DNA of 64,000 bases from Lepeophtheirus salmonis (taxonomy: Eukaryota > Arthropoda > Copepoda > Siphonostomatoida > Caligidae): the NCBI RefSeq assembly GCF_016086655.4, contig NC_052133.2, positions 50,398,383 through 50,462,382 of the forward strand. The letters run 5' to 3'. Of the stretch, positions 46,610 through 58,170 are shown piece by piece; the first letter of the stretch is position 1, and every line of letters begins with the position of its first letter. The notes beneath the pieces were generated by a model. It was given only the letters and a program-made list of their open reading frames with translations. It searched no databases and was not told where the DNA came from. Position numbers and translations under genes: made by a program.

Positions 46610-47330
46610 TCAAATTTATGTTTGCCCCAGGCCCACTCGCGCTAAAACCGACGCTGCATACAATATTATAATGATTGGAAATAGGATCCTTTGAATTCAT
46701 TTTCAACTTCATTAAATAACTTGCTGATCGAATTTTATAACAACATCGTGATGAACTCATTAAGAACAATGAAGGTTAATCATTTGCCATATACCTTAGC
46801 AAATTGAAAAAATCATTAAGAGGATGAAAAAATAAATAAAATTGTTTCAATTTATAGGCAATTTTTTTAAGCAAATGCTGTTGTTTTTTTTGTTTTTCAT
46901 ACATTGTAACATTATTTCTTAAAAAACTTAAATTATATAACATGTGTTTTACAATATTTATCAGTTCAAAAACATAATCAAACCGTAAATTGGACATAGA
47001 TCTAGGATTTAAAAAATAGCCCCCCATTAGAGGCAGTATTTTGGATTAATGAAGTATCAAATAAACATACGAATCATACTAATCAATTAACCAACATAAA
47101 GAATGATAATAATGATAGATTTATGTTCCTCGACTATTATTGGTTAATAAAAGGCTTTCTCATTTCCCCGGGAATTGTGAATTGTATTAGAGGGGGATCC
47201 CAGGAAACATATTATTAAGTTACAAGGGATTCTGTTAGAGGGGGGGGGGGGCACTGGAATGGCTGTATCCCCCTCCCCACTGGTAAATGAAATAATTTTT
47301 GTCTTGACCAAGAAACAAAAAAAGGTTCAT
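46610..47330. other. AT-rich intergenic DNA, nothing recognised
   Basis: Includes a run of eleven G at about 47,240. Frames of 83-88 codons on the minus strand have no recognisable content. Confidence 0.4.
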
Positions 47331-47334
47331 TTGA

Positions 47335-47590
47335 TCAAATCATTTGGTGGAGCTAAATCACTGGCACACCCCGAGGACCGAGGTGTATTATAGAATATTA
47401 GATGGGGCTCAAGGAAGCGGTGGTGGCAGATAATGGGTCACCTTTGGGAAAAGCGGTTCACTTGCATAACGCGTGGGCTGGGATGTGTTATAGTATATTA
47501 GAAGGAATCCTTGATACACAAGATCGCAGTGGTTCACTTGCACAACCTCTTGGACGAGGTATATTTTGCAATAAAATGATCCTCGCGTAA
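47335..47590 (+). repeat. About 100-bp tandem units, second locus
   Basis: TGTATTATAGAATATTAGAT (47,383) and TGTGTTATAGTATATTAGAA (47,485) are 102 bases apart; a shorter third unit has GGTATATTTTGCAATAAAAT. TTCACTTGCATAACGCGTGG and TTCACTTGCACAACCTCTTG mark the unit starts. In reverse complement they align with the units at 40,258-40,560. Confidence 0.6.
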
Positions 47591-47604
47591 CAATAAGATG
47601 ACGT

Positions 47605-47770
47605 TTTTGCGGGCGGGGGAGATTGGTTTAAAAAAAAATATTTCAGATGTTTTATCATTACAATTTTTTCTTCCACATCCATAAATATTATTTTCAAAAG
47701 AATAATTTTACAAAAATTCCTTGAATGGGTGGGGGCAGCCCTTCAAAGCCTCCCCCATGCGGACGGCCAT
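47605..47770. repeat. Family G-like fragments (47,605-47,770 and 48,836-48,910)
   Basis: GGGTGGGGGCAGCCC and CCCCCATGCGGACGG at 47,730-47,770 match the family-G right end. GGGTGTGGGTTGGAGAGGTT at 48,845 matches the left end of a second, minimal copy followed by GACGGACCCCC. A poly-G run with GGCTGTATCCCCCTCCCC at 47,238-47,280 may be another. Confidence 0.4.
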
Positions 47771-47774
47771 GAAT

Positions 47775-48200
47775 AGTTCGATTTTTGTAATACAATATAA
47801 ATTTCAATGAAAGTGCACAGATACACCAAATTGCTTGCAATGAAATTGTACTACCCATAAGGAAATCTTTAATAATCAAATTGCTTGAAATGAATAGTTT
47901 AACAATCTGAATAGTTTTAACTGAAAATTGTAAATGAACATAAAATGACCACTCTATTAGGAATTTTATAGATTACCCAGACATTTTATAGATCGAGACA
48001 CTCTAACGGAGATTGCCCGTAGCATATATATATATAATCCTAATTTTAAGCTAATCCATATCACAGCGTTAGCTCGCTTACAAAAAAAATACCCTATGTA
48101 TTTTAATGTCACCTTTTGTTTAGATTGTCTCCCTTGATACGTCATACGTATTTAATAATTTATTCTTTTTGATAAATAAGCGAATTAATAAGTTATACTT
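47775..48200. other. Intergenic DNA, nothing recognised
   Basis: AT-rich; no coding or repeat signal was found. Confidence 0.4.
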
Positions 48201-48204
48201 AGAG

Positions 48205-48310
48205 ATGGAATTTAAGCAAGAGGGCGAGGAAAAGGCGGGAGCGATATATATGGTAATACTGAAATAAGACAGTTGTTAATATCAGCTCCCTGTTATATGA
48301 TGATTTTGTG
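48205..48310 (+). repeat. Dispersed repeat family C, copy 2
   Basis: AGAGGGCGAGGAAAAGGCGG, then TTGTTAATATCAGCTCCCTG and TTATATGATGATTTTG; same order as the copies at 1,041-1,138 (reverse) and 51,310-51,420. Confidence 0.55.
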
Positions 48311-48959
48311 GCTATTGAAAATGAATTACTGCGAAGAAGAGGAGAACCTTTTACATTTAAAATATTATTGGTGTGGGGAAAATATTGTAATTATATTTAA
48401 ATTCAAATATATGAATTTTATTATGCATTTTTAAAATAATTTACAACAAAGATAGGCAATAATGTATACATCAGTGCGAAAAGTTAACACCCTGACTACC
48501 AATTAAATATAAGGAAAAACACAAGCAACAACTGTTTTTCCTTTTCTAATTTTTAAAATTATTTTTTTCATTACAAACTAGCCAACTCTACTTATACTAT
48601 ACATATGCTCAGTTTCCAAAAGGACAGGAATGCCATTTCTTTTTTATATCTTGTCGTATATATATTCAATATTGGCCATATTATTATTTATTTCAATAAA
48701 TAATGGCTATCATAAAAAAATACAAATCTATAGCTACGCTTTTAATAAAATAAAATACTAAGTAATATGATTAATTATCATACAGTATCAAATAAAATAC
48801 TATGTAGGATTTTATGAAATATATATAGGGAGAGTGGTGTCTGCAGGGTGTGGGTTGGAGAGGTTGTAGCCCCCCACACCCTCAAAAAAAACAAAAAAAC
48901 TGACGGACCCCCTGATGTGAGCATTCTTTTAAATTGTGAAGAAAATCATGGTCTGTCAA

Positions 48960-49090
48960 TACTTAAGGAATAAATAGCAATTGGTAGGATTGAGTGATTT
49001 GACTAACTACCAACTGATTTTGGGAATATTTATGTTTCTTTTTGCAGGAAAGATTGCGTGATACAAGTAAGGTAACGATATGATATATTC
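48960..49090 (-). repeat. Dispersed repeat family B, terminal fragment
   Basis: GACTAACTACCAACTGATTT followed by TTTTTGCAGGAAAGATTGCG and GTAAGGTAACG represents one end of the family. Similar end fragments lie at 11,870-11,975, 17,985-18,110 and 43,380-43,440, and the opposite end at 49,745-49,815. Confidence 0.5.
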
Positions 49091-49369
49091 TCAATTCTCC
49101 TGTTCTTAATTTTTATCATTATCACAAATCATGTGCATCTTGTTTTTTAGAATCCCTAGATCCCCCTTGTTTGAATTCCGTAACCTGATCCGACCCCCAA
49201 CAGAAAAATAATTCAATATTAATTAATGAAGAAGCTATTTTTTTCTGGATTATACATAATTTATTAAAAGAAATTCTCAGGAAATCAGGAGATGAAGAAA
49301 AAAAAAAGTTACTAACAGGATTAACGTCATACGGACTATCCAGTTGGAGGAAACTTTAGCTGATATTTT

Positions 49370-49740
49370 TACTCCCGCTAACGAAGTTGAAGTTGATTAT
49401 GCTTTTTCGTTTGTTTGTTTGTTAGTCACAAGGATTACGCCAAAAGTTACGTATCGATTTTGATCAAACTTGTTACAAAGATTACATATGGTCACAGTAT
49501 GAGGCCATTAAATTTTTAGATGTCAAGGTAACACAAAACGTAAAAAATGCATAATCGACCATAACTTTAGAACAAATTGAATTTAGGCGGAGTTTTGTGT
49601 TATATATATTGTTTTATTTTCATTTTTTTCTTAATGAAGTATAAAGCGTCTTTTGAATATATATAGCTCATAAATTGTGTTCCATTATTTTATTATTCTA
49701 GGTGATGGTTTGGGCGGACGTCACCTCCACCGGGGTATCG
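49370..49740 (+). repeat. Possible widespread invertebrate repeat
   Basis: CGTTTGTTTGTTTGTTAGTC, GATTACGCCAAAAGTTACGT and CGATTTTGATCAAACTTGTT resemble, from memory, a repeat met in many invertebrate genomes (the text AAAAGTTATGGACGGATTTT and GATGAAATTT is typical). Downstream CGTCACCTCCACCGGGGTAT precedes a family-B fragment. Identity not confirmed. Confidence 0.35.
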
Positions 49741-50329
49741 AGTGAGATGGGAGAATTGACAGCTGAAAACAAAACAAATAGGGTATTTTTTTTGTTAGCG
49801 AGGTAAATCTGTGTCGAGGCTCGATAATCGACAAAATTTATGTACATTTAATTACAAGGAACCACAATTGGTAGTTTTATAATTAGATTCATCCTTATTT
49901 TCTTAGTTAGTTCTGTTTTGCCTCCTTCCATGGCCCCATTAATGTCAAACCCTTTTCGTATTATAAATTTGGTAAATATCATGAATGAATGTATACATTG
50001 CATATGATATGAGCCGACTTTTATTAATGCATAAACCATAAATCAAATTTGAATTCAAAGATAAAGCACAAAGGCACGTAACTATAGTTATTTTATTGTA
50101 GGATTGAAGCCGTGGAAATATCATCCTAATAAGTATGTAGGTATATGTCTTCTGAGTGGAAACACGAGTAATCTGAGTAAATATATATTGGAATTTAGTA
50201 TGTCTATAATATTTGGAAAAGGTTTCATATAATCTTTGCTATAACTTCTACGTTAATTTGATGGATATATTTATATTTGTAAAAAATATGACCGCTCGTA
50301 TGTTGAAAAAGGAAACCTACAAAAAAATA

Positions 50330-51140
50330 TACAAACAAAGTTTTTTTAGTACGATTTCTCTTTATTCTCAAAATAGGGGTTAGTTACGTAGATTAACTCT
50401 TGTTTAGTATTTGGCATTCTTTTGAGGTCTGCAAACAGGAAAAAGTTACTGGGGGCCAGATTTGGAGAATATGTGGGATGGGAGAAGCCATTCGTATCCT
50501 AAATACTGCAATTTTGGAATAGTCTCAGTGATTTGTGACACGGTACATTGAAACATGACTTTTTTTTTCTTCAAATGAGTCCGTTTTTAAAGGGATTGCA
50601 ATCCTTTACAATCTACAAAAATTCTATGTAATAATCGCTGTTGATGGTCTAGCCATTTTGAGGTAATCAAGGAATATTTTACAATGTTCATCCCAGAAAA
50701 CTGATGTAATAATCTTGCCAGCCGATGGTTGCGTCTTTATGCACTTTGGATTTTGTTCATTGCTTGCAGTCCACTCGGCTGAGTGTTGACTATATTCAGG
50801 AGTGCAGTGATGAAGCCCCATTCAAATTAAGAAAAACCATTTTTCAATGGTTAATTTCGTGCAGAGTCTAAATATTGTTAATCAACCCAAGTCTCGACTT
50901 CAACAATTTTTTTGTTTTTCAGCAAAAATCAATGTTTTATTAATATACGAAATTCTGTATTATCCATTTTTTGATGAATAAAAAAAGTTGTTTCACACCC
51001 AATGCTAAATCTCACGAACCAATTGTCCGACGGTTGAGAAACTTGTACACGCATCGTTTGAAGGTTGATAGTAACTCTAAATAATAATTTTAGCGGCACC
51101 ATCTATGTATTAGCCTACAAACTTTTCAGCAGACCCAATA
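50330..51140 (-). mobile_element. Mariner (DD34D-type) element, N-terminal half deleted
   Basis: On the minus strand: ETWLHHYTPE-like text (MGLHHCTPEYSQHSAEWTAS), GKIITSVFWDEHCKIFLDYL (first catalytic D region), then in another frame QCTVSQITETIPKLQYLGYE and the SxPPQ-like remains of HPPYSPDLAPSDY, and LFPVCRPQKNAKY. The 5' end near 51,080-51,140 reads in reverse TCTGCTGAAAAGTTTGTAGG, a mariner-type terminus. The opposite end near 50,330 has ACAAACAAAGTTTTTTTAG. At about 810 bp it is shorter than a full 1.3-kb mariner. Confidence 0.7.
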
Positions 51141-51144
51141 TATT

Positions 51145-51300
51145 ACTTTCAGCTGTCCATATTTTTGCTTTTGTATCTTAATTAGTATTATGTATGGTGA
51201 CTGGCTGAATTAAAATTAGTTCATTTTAAGTTGTGAATAATTCCCAACAATTATTGGATAATAATCCCATATTTGGAGAGAATTAGCTAACTAACAACTA
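51145..51300 (-). repeat. Dispersed repeat family B, truncated copy
   Basis: TTCAGCTGTCCATATTTTTG, GGCTGAATTAAAATTAG, CAACAATTATTGGATAATAA and GCTAACTAACAACT are family-B blocks. Truncated where a family-C copy begins. Confidence 0.55.
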
Positions 51301-51309
51301 GAGTTGACA

Positions 51310-51420
51310 TTTACGTCAGGAAAAAAAAGAGTGCGAGGGGAAGGAAGGAGCAGACATATGGTTTGACTGAATTAAAATCCTTGTTAATAACATCAGCCAC
51401 CTGTTATATGATTTGGGGGG
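51310..51420 (+). repeat. Dispersed repeat family C, copy 3
   Basis: AGAGTGCGAGGGGAAGGAAG, then CTTGTTAATAACATCAGCCA and CTGTTATATGATTTGG; a diverged member adjoining a truncated family-B copy. Confidence 0.5.
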
Positions 51421-51589
51421 GAATGAATGACTGCTATAAAAAAAACATACGTAGGCTGTTATATATATTTCTGGCCTAGGCTACACTAAGTGTTGCCAGG
51501 TGCAATTTGACATTTCCTTTAGTGAGTTTGATATTTTTTTAGTATAATCGTACTCAGAATGTTCTGACGTACGACCATCATTTGTGTTG

Positions 51590-51836
51590 TTTACAGTGAC
51601 TTGAAAAAATTAATTTGGCAAAAATGGAATGAAGTAGTGAACATTTTCGTACAATCATTTTTCAGAACTTTCGACGTAGATTATCACAAGAGTTCATTGA
51701 TGAAATTAAATCTTTGTATGGCGATGAAACACTATCCTATAGCACTGTAAAAAACTGATTTAAAGAATTCAATCGTGGCTGACACTTGCTCAAGGACGAA
51801 TTCCGTGAAGGTCGTCCAAAAACAGCCGTTGTGCTG
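51590..51836 (+). mobile_element. Mariner transposase N-terminal fragment
   Basis: In one frame from about 51,660: NFRRRLSQEFIDEIKSLYGD, STVKN-stop-FKEFNRG-stop-HLL and KDEFREGRPKTAVV. This is the mariner N-terminal DNA-binding region, with W and R codons turned into TGA. It ends abruptly where a Tc1-type element begins, so the two form a chimeric open frame. Confidence 0.75.
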
Positions 51837-51837
51837 G

Positions 51838-52370
51838 CTAATCCCCTCAAATATATGATGGCCCATGAAAGAGATCTCGGGGTTTCACACCAGGCTGTCC
51901 AGAGGGCAATAAAAAAACTGTGTGGAAATAATCTTGTGAGGGTAGGGAGGCCACTTTTGACATCTGCAATGAAAGAAAACCATTTTCTCCATTGCACGAC
52001 TCTTTTTAATTAGTCTTTTGAACTCTTTTTTGACAATTTTGGACCCTCCAACAGCCCTGATGCTGATGCCTGTATGTCGAGGGGAAGGCCTGCAGTGTCC
52101 TTTATCAACAAAATCGAGGCCCTCAAAGCCACTGTCAGTCAGCACTGGGACGCCACGACGGAAGATTACTTCCGGAGCAAGTGCCAGGCCTTCGCCGCCG
52201 CCTGGAAGCCATCATTGTTCCTAAGGGCGGCTACATCAATGATTAGAAGTGCTCAGACACACATCTACTTATAATATTAATTTTTTTGAAATTCTATTTT
52301 TAACTAATAAATTATATCTTATTGAAGTTTAAAATTCAAAGTTTTCAGATTTTAATGGATCACTCGGTAC
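51838..52370 (+). mobile_element. Tc1-type element, shared internal-deletion form, copy 4
   Basis: Reads MMAHERDLGVSHQAVQRAIK and LVRVGRPLLTSAMKENHFLH, then after a stop SFELFFDNFGPSNSPDADA, EALKATVSQHWDA and GGYIND with a stop. It ends in a terminal repeat (reverse TACCGAGTGATCCATTAAAA). It retains more post-HTH sequence than copy 3 but has the same downstream junction. The 5' terminal repeat is missing because the element is fused to the mariner fragment. Confidence 0.75.
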
Positions 52371-52374
52371 CTAC

Positions 52375-55170
52375 ACGAATTGTAAGTAATAATATATATA
52401 TAAATTATTTTAAATTTAAAATAAAAACAAAACCAGAAATATTTGTGACTCTTAACCACATCTTAATCATATAAGAGATGTGGTACGGATAACTTTTAGC
52501 AATAAACGAACTTGATTGATTCTTTCATAATATGAATATAATCAACAATGTGTTCACTAATATATTATATTTTATTTATTTAAAAAGAGACTAATTTGGG
52601 TATGTAATACTATTAATCCATATTATTATTAATTAAGGTCGAAACAAAAGTCCACGACATTTCATATTATATAAACTTGATTAAGGTTACTAATTACAAA
52701 CCCGATGAATTCCCCAGAAGAAAGTTATTAATTAATGCTTAACATTCACATTTTCCAGAAATTCCCGCAGGGATACTTACTTTGTTCGCCATTTTCCGTT
52801 GAATCTGAAACTTGGGTTTAACGGGTTATGAAGACTTATTCATTGGCAAAAAAAAACTTTGCTGTATTCGGGAGAGAGTGCTGACCAAATTAGTAATTAT
52901 CTCATGCCCCGAGATACTCATCATTAATAAATTAATGATGGACGTAATAATGAAGTGATTATTATTGATTTAATCAGTTTTACTATTTTATAATTATATC
53001 TTCTATTTGTTTTTTTATCGTATATGTATATAATAAATTCCATTATTTTCTGCTTTGATCATTTGAATTTTTGGTATTAGGACTAGCATTTAATAGAATG
53101 ATGTACTTATTACTTATAATGAAAAGTAATCATTCCGATTATCTATTTTCTATTGTAAAAAACTCCCTTACAGGAAATTTCATAAAAATGACAGCCATCA
53201 TGGACACGCAATAACAAAGATTTGAACAAAATTAGAACTAGTGTTAGAAATATATCTAAAGAGCTTAAGTTTAAAGTTTCAGGGCTTAATTTGATCCACA
53301 GCAAGAGTTATGGACATCTGAATTTCAGACCGAATTTTCTGCCTATCGTTCACCTCAAGGCTAGTTTCGTTATAACAAAAATTTTACTCAATAGCTATTC
53401 AATACAATACAATAAGTGTTAACTTATATTAATTTAAATATACTTCCGTTACTATATATTATTTGAATTTTTAACATATTGTCATAAAGTCATGTATTGA
53501 GTCGGACTCTCGGAAAGTTGTTGGTCTTTTACAAGAAATCTCAGGCTGGATAATACAATATAAATATCAATTAATTAGTTTGAAAAGGATGCATCATTGT
53601 GTTTGCGTTTGTAGTGAATTCGAAAAAGCAAAATATATAGTCAATTATTTTGTTTCTTTGCTAAATAACTACTCGAAGGAAATATCCTATAATAGAAAAC
53701 TTTCATTTACGTTACAAATTGAATCATAATTGAAAGAGACACCATCTTGGGGATCAAAGTTAATATTTATAATATATAAAATAGACAAATTTCCAATAAA
53801 TCTTGATTGAACTCAATCAAATGGCTTTAAGATTTAAAAAAACTAAACTCCCTTATTGAATACTTTTGATACTTTCATTAAATTTACTGAAAATCCCTAC
53901 AAAATGGCTAAATTTATATAATTAAAAGAGTAGGATAATTGGAGAAAAATAACTTATTTTTTCGATTATAATATTTAATTTTTAACGACAATATGGAAAT
54001 AAGATTGTATAACAATGCAATAATATATTTTTAATATACAAAAGGTCCAGATATTAAATAAAACTAGGCATTTGAATTATTAAATTTTGATAAACAGTAA
54101 AGTTATAGTCTTTTTATTTGTTGATCCCATACAGATATCAAATAATTTTACTTAATATAAATGAAAATGGGTTTTTTATTGATATATAACTTGGCCCTCA
54201 AAATGGAGGCCTTCGGCAATGATATTCACTCCAATTACTTTTGAGTCCAATTTAAATATAACCTAATTATTATATTAGATTTAAAACGTAAAAAAATTGA
54301 ATTAACTAAAATATAGTTTTTAAACTCGGTAGAGAGTGATAAAATAGTGATATTGCATTTTTTAGAACATATACTAGCAACGTAGCTAATAAAAGTTCAA
54401 ATGTAAATAATATATATTTTTTTTAAATATGATGTTATTTTCAAATAGAACTCATAAGTAAATACATTGAAAAGTATTTAAAATTCACAATGATAGCAAA
54501 TGCAATTTCGGATCCATTTGAAACTAATTAATCGATGTTTATTAATTAAAGTATTATACAATTTGAAACTTTTATTAAATGGCGGGCGATTTTCCTAGAA
54601 CTATTCTGTAAACCTAATTGTACTTTATAAAATATGTATAATTATATAAGTTTGGCCCATTTTTGTTATGTACACGAATAGTTTTTAAATATTACATATA
54701 TATACAACCCAATATTTTGGTCAATTATAGGCTGTATATTAAGATTTCGAGAATGATTTGTGATGACTAAGAATATTTACTACATTCCAGAACCTTAATT
54801 TGATTGATGACACTAAATTTGGGACAGAAATGGCTCCTTTCAAATTGTTGACATCGATTGCCTTCTATCTCTTTCATTCTGACAATACATTTTTTATAAT
54901 TTAAGAGCAATTTGCAGTACCCCCAAATGATTAATCATATTAAAATATTCCAGCTTTTACAGGGGGTACCCCACTTTTAAAAAATTTACAATTATCATGT
55001 AGCAGCAGCAAAAAAAAAAGGCTCCTTCACTTACAAAAACGATGAGCGCGGACCCTGTATTATGGGTACTTGATTCAACTTAATCAAATATGTATCATCT
55101 TAATTATCATATAGGGTTTATCCATTTGTGCAATGTAAACGAATTTTTTTTTAATGTTACATAATCGAAA
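52375..55170. other. AT-rich intergenic DNA downstream of UTP15
   Basis: No transposase or repeat family recognised. On the minus strand at 52,781-52,792 the sequence AAAATGGCGAACAAA leads directly into GTAAGTATCC, which could be a four-codon first exon, but nothing confirms it. The 66-codon frame at 53,222-53,422 is unrecognised. Confidence 0.35.
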
Positions 55171-55174
55171 TAAT

Positions 55175-55180
55175 TTTATT
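55175..55180 (-). terminator. Likely polyadenylation signal of UTP15
   Basis: AATAAA on the minus strand, about 48 bases after the UTP15 stop codon. It is the first canonical signal after the gene. The surrounding DNA is AT-rich, so chance occurrence is possible, but spacing and position fit a short 3' UTR. Confidence 0.55.
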
Positions 55181-55227
55181 CAAAAATTTTATGAACTGAA
55201 TACGTGGAGTCAAAAAGCTCCAAATAA

Positions 55228-56936
55228 CTAAATATCTAATAACATTTTTTCCCATGCCATGGGAACTTTAGATGATGTCTTTCCTTTCTTGCCTTTGTTG
55301 GCCAATCGCAATTCATTTTCTTCGTAACGCAGTACCGGCTCAGATGTTTTTGCAGCAGACAACATCATACTTAAACTGCCTTTAAGCTCCATAAGAGTTT
55401 GCATATTCTTCGCCTCTCTCTCGACCTTCTTTCTAATCAGATCAAAGGCTTTATCCAATGTGGGATATACACCAAATTTATCAGCATATAGGTCAGCCAC
55501 AATTTCAATGACTTCGTGAATAAGGGATGCGTATTCCATTTTGTTAACATTATTTGTGGCAAATGTGAGCAAGAGTCCTAGGGATTTATCATCACGCCCT
55601 GCAATAGCAAGTGATAGCATTTTTCTCCTTTTAAGTTCCTTTAGAACACTATATGTATATTGAGGATGCTTCTTTTGAATGTACATTCTTAAAACGGAGT
55701 CAAGAGCTTTCGAGAATTCAAATTTACGGAGATACATGTCAAACTTATTTTCCCGCCCATGTGCATATTCAAATTCAGGCACAACCATATCACCCACTGA
55801 TGGCTTGAAATTCATATGAGTCAAGTATTTATTTTTTTCTTTGCGTTTCATGAATAAAAGTTCACTCTCTGATATTTCTGGAGCGCGGCGATGTAGGAAC
55901 TGAACGAGTCCGTCACTCGAGCCAGTACATATCAACTTGTCATCAGGAGACACGGCAACTCTTAATAACGGGGATGGGGAGGATAATGAAAAGACGGGTT
56001 TGAAGGTAGAAGTAATATCCGAAAAAACAACTTTTCTGTCTAATGAAGCGCTAACAATTCGAGTTCCGTTGTTGGACGTGGAGAGAGACGTAATGGTTTT
56101 GGAATGCGGAGACATTTTCGCTAAATACTTTCCAGCTGTAAGATCCCAGAGAATGACGTGATGACCTCCAGCAGATGCTAATAGGGCTCCACCTTGTAGA
56201 AATAGTATGTCTTCAACAGGAGAGCCGTGGTCTAGTGTCACAACAGGAGTGGATTGACGTTTATCCCATAGTTTAATTGTGTGATCATAAGAACCAGAGG
56301 CGTAGAGATGGGATGACACTGGAGAAGCATCTCCCGATCGGACATAGTCATTATGTTCTCCTTTAAAAACAGACTCCCCCGTGGGGATGTCCCACAATAT
56401 TGTTGTTTTATCATCCGAGAAGGATGAAATGTGTTTCTTGTCCGTTAGAAAAGCGATTCTTTGAACAGGGCCAGTGTGTCCCGTATTCATATCACGCAAT
56501 AGGGCCTTGGATCCCACGCTATATACTTTGACTGCTCCATTCTCCGTTCCTAACCCTGTTGACGAAGAGTAAAGAGTTAGTAAAATTAATAAATAAGGCA
56601 TTTTATATAAAAATATTTACCTAATGTGGCTTCATCCCTGAACTTGGCCCCGTAGACACGCTCCTTCCCTTTGGAAAGTGTTTTAAGAAGTGCATCGGAG
56701 TCAGAGTCAAAGAGTTGAACTTTCAAGGAGCCCGTGAGTGCTACCCAATGAGGCTTAGAAGGAGAAATCTGAATGTAGTGAATGGGGCCACTTTCTTGGA
56801 TCGTTACGGGAAACTCAAGGTCCTTCCAATAATCAGAGTCCTCTTGCGATGATGCTCCTAGACCTGAGCCCCTTCGAGATTTCCAGAGAGGAGTGTCAAT
56901 CACCAACTTCCGATGACGGTTGTCAAAAGTCCCCAT
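55228..56936 (-). CDS. UTP15: UTP15, U3 snoRNA-associated WD40 protein (two exons)
   Basis: Nucleolar WD40 protein of the small-subunit processome (t-UTP/UtpA subcomplex), needed for pre-18S processing and linked to rDNA transcription. Exon 1 is 56,621-56,936, the intron is 56,556-56,620 (65 bp, GT-AG) and exon 2 is 55,228-56,555; together they give 547 residues, close to the roughly 520 of animal orthologues. WD40 blades run from about residue 50 to 330, with motifs such as TTILWDIPTG, GSYDHTIKLWD and SASLDRKV. The C-terminal UTP15_C helical domain follows (about 380-510), including the typical SKALDSVL and IAGRDDKSLG stretches. The start is the ATG at 56,936 (context AAAAGGATGGGG); an upstream in-frame TTG is not used. 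A lysine-rich tail (KGKKGKTSSK) precedes the end and suits nucleolar targeting. It is divergent from CDK5 with about 1.4 kb between the starts. No frame damage is seen. The assignment rests on recognised family sequence, not a search. Confidence 0.95.
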
Positions 56937-57929
56937 CCTTTTTAGCAATTAAATCCAATGCAGAGAACTAAACAAAAACAAAGTCAACAACACGTGGTAA
57001 AAATTTAAACTCAATGAGCTAAAATTCACAACAAACTTTGTTTTGATTCCTCTGAATCGGTCATCTATTTTTTAGTATTGCAACGGTAATTTTTTTACCC
57101 CTCTTTCAAACTATTAAATTATCTACTTCATCTCTTACATGCGCGCCTTCATCTCTCACGTACAGACATCAATAAATATTTGTTATGTATTTTAAATGTA
57201 CCAGACATTTTTAAAATCATATTGTGTAAGGATTTTTTCCTATGTGGAGTTGTAGTATTAGACCACTCAACTTCTCTAATTAAGATGGATCCTTTCCTAT
57301 TTTTCATAACAAAGGGAATCATTTTCGTTGCTATTCATGATTGGTACTAATTTGAGGATCCTTTCAAAATGCATATATATTAGTACTATTTATTCATATG
57401 ATTGTATATAATAAATATATATTATTATATACACCAACTAATGAGGTCTAATTGTACAAAATTGCCTCATTTAACCCAAGGTACTTATTAACAACTAATG
57501 AGCTAGCCGCAAGTCCAACTCGACTCACTTGAATCCTGTGATTCGAGTATACATTTATTATTATAGATTCATTGATTCTAAGATGCTTGGCGAATTTTTA
57601 AAGGTTGCGTTATTTTTTTTTTTTTTTTTTTTTTGTATATTGAAGCTTGTGTAAAATGTGTCCTAAATTCTTTCAACACTACTTGTCATAACTCCTAATT
57701 TGTTAATTTTACTCTGATATTAATTAAAGGAGTGAATGAGCAACGTGTTCCTTGAATTAGAGGAATTCATGTGGATTGTTCAAACGTATTATTAGGAAGT
57801 CTGGAGTCTGTTTGCCTCGAGTGTAGAGGATGTATTGTCCATGATTTTTGTCATTTTGGCTGCTGAAGCTTTCCTTTTTGAAATCCTTAGCTTTTATCAG
57901 TTATCACTATTATATTTTTCTATAATAAC
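56937..57929. other. Divergent intergenic region between UTP15 and CDK5
   Basis: Must hold the UTP15 promoter; no TATA box or CpG-rich stretch stands out. CTTCATCTCTTACATGCGCG and CTTCATCTCTCACGTAC form a short direct repeat at about 57,129-57,165. A 20-odd-base T run is at about 57,608-57,634. Confidence 0.35.
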
Positions 57930-58170
57930 AAAATATACCGTGGATTTTGTCGTCAGCTGTCTAGGTTTCTGCTTCTTTTACCATGATCAGTGTTTTAAAC
58001 GTTGATTGGTTGAATTGGAATAAGCTGTGAACGACTCTCAACCTTGATTGAATAATCCTTCCATAGTTGGGAAAAATTGGCTAACTACCAACTGATTTTA
58101 TGCCTTTTTTTCTGTTTCTGTTCAGAGGAAAGGTTGCGTCGTACAATAAAGGTAACGAAACCTTAATTCT
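57930..58170 (-). repeat. Dispersed repeat family B, copy upstream of CDK5
   Basis: Near-complete copy in inverse orientation, ending about 170 bp before the CDK5 start. In the listed direction it shows GATTTTGTCGTCAGCTGTC, then a DNA stretch with GTTGATTGGTTGAATT, TAGTTGGGAAAAATTGGC and GGAAAGGTTGCGT. Those blocks recur in the same order in copies at 8,085, 21,520, 24,435, 46,320 and 51,145. No coding capacity, about 240 bp. Probably a non-autonomous mobile element. Confidence 0.7.

Noticed and set aside
56937..56948. TTG start four codons before the UTP15 ATG
   Set aside because: Non-ATG start; the ATG at 56,936 has a good context.
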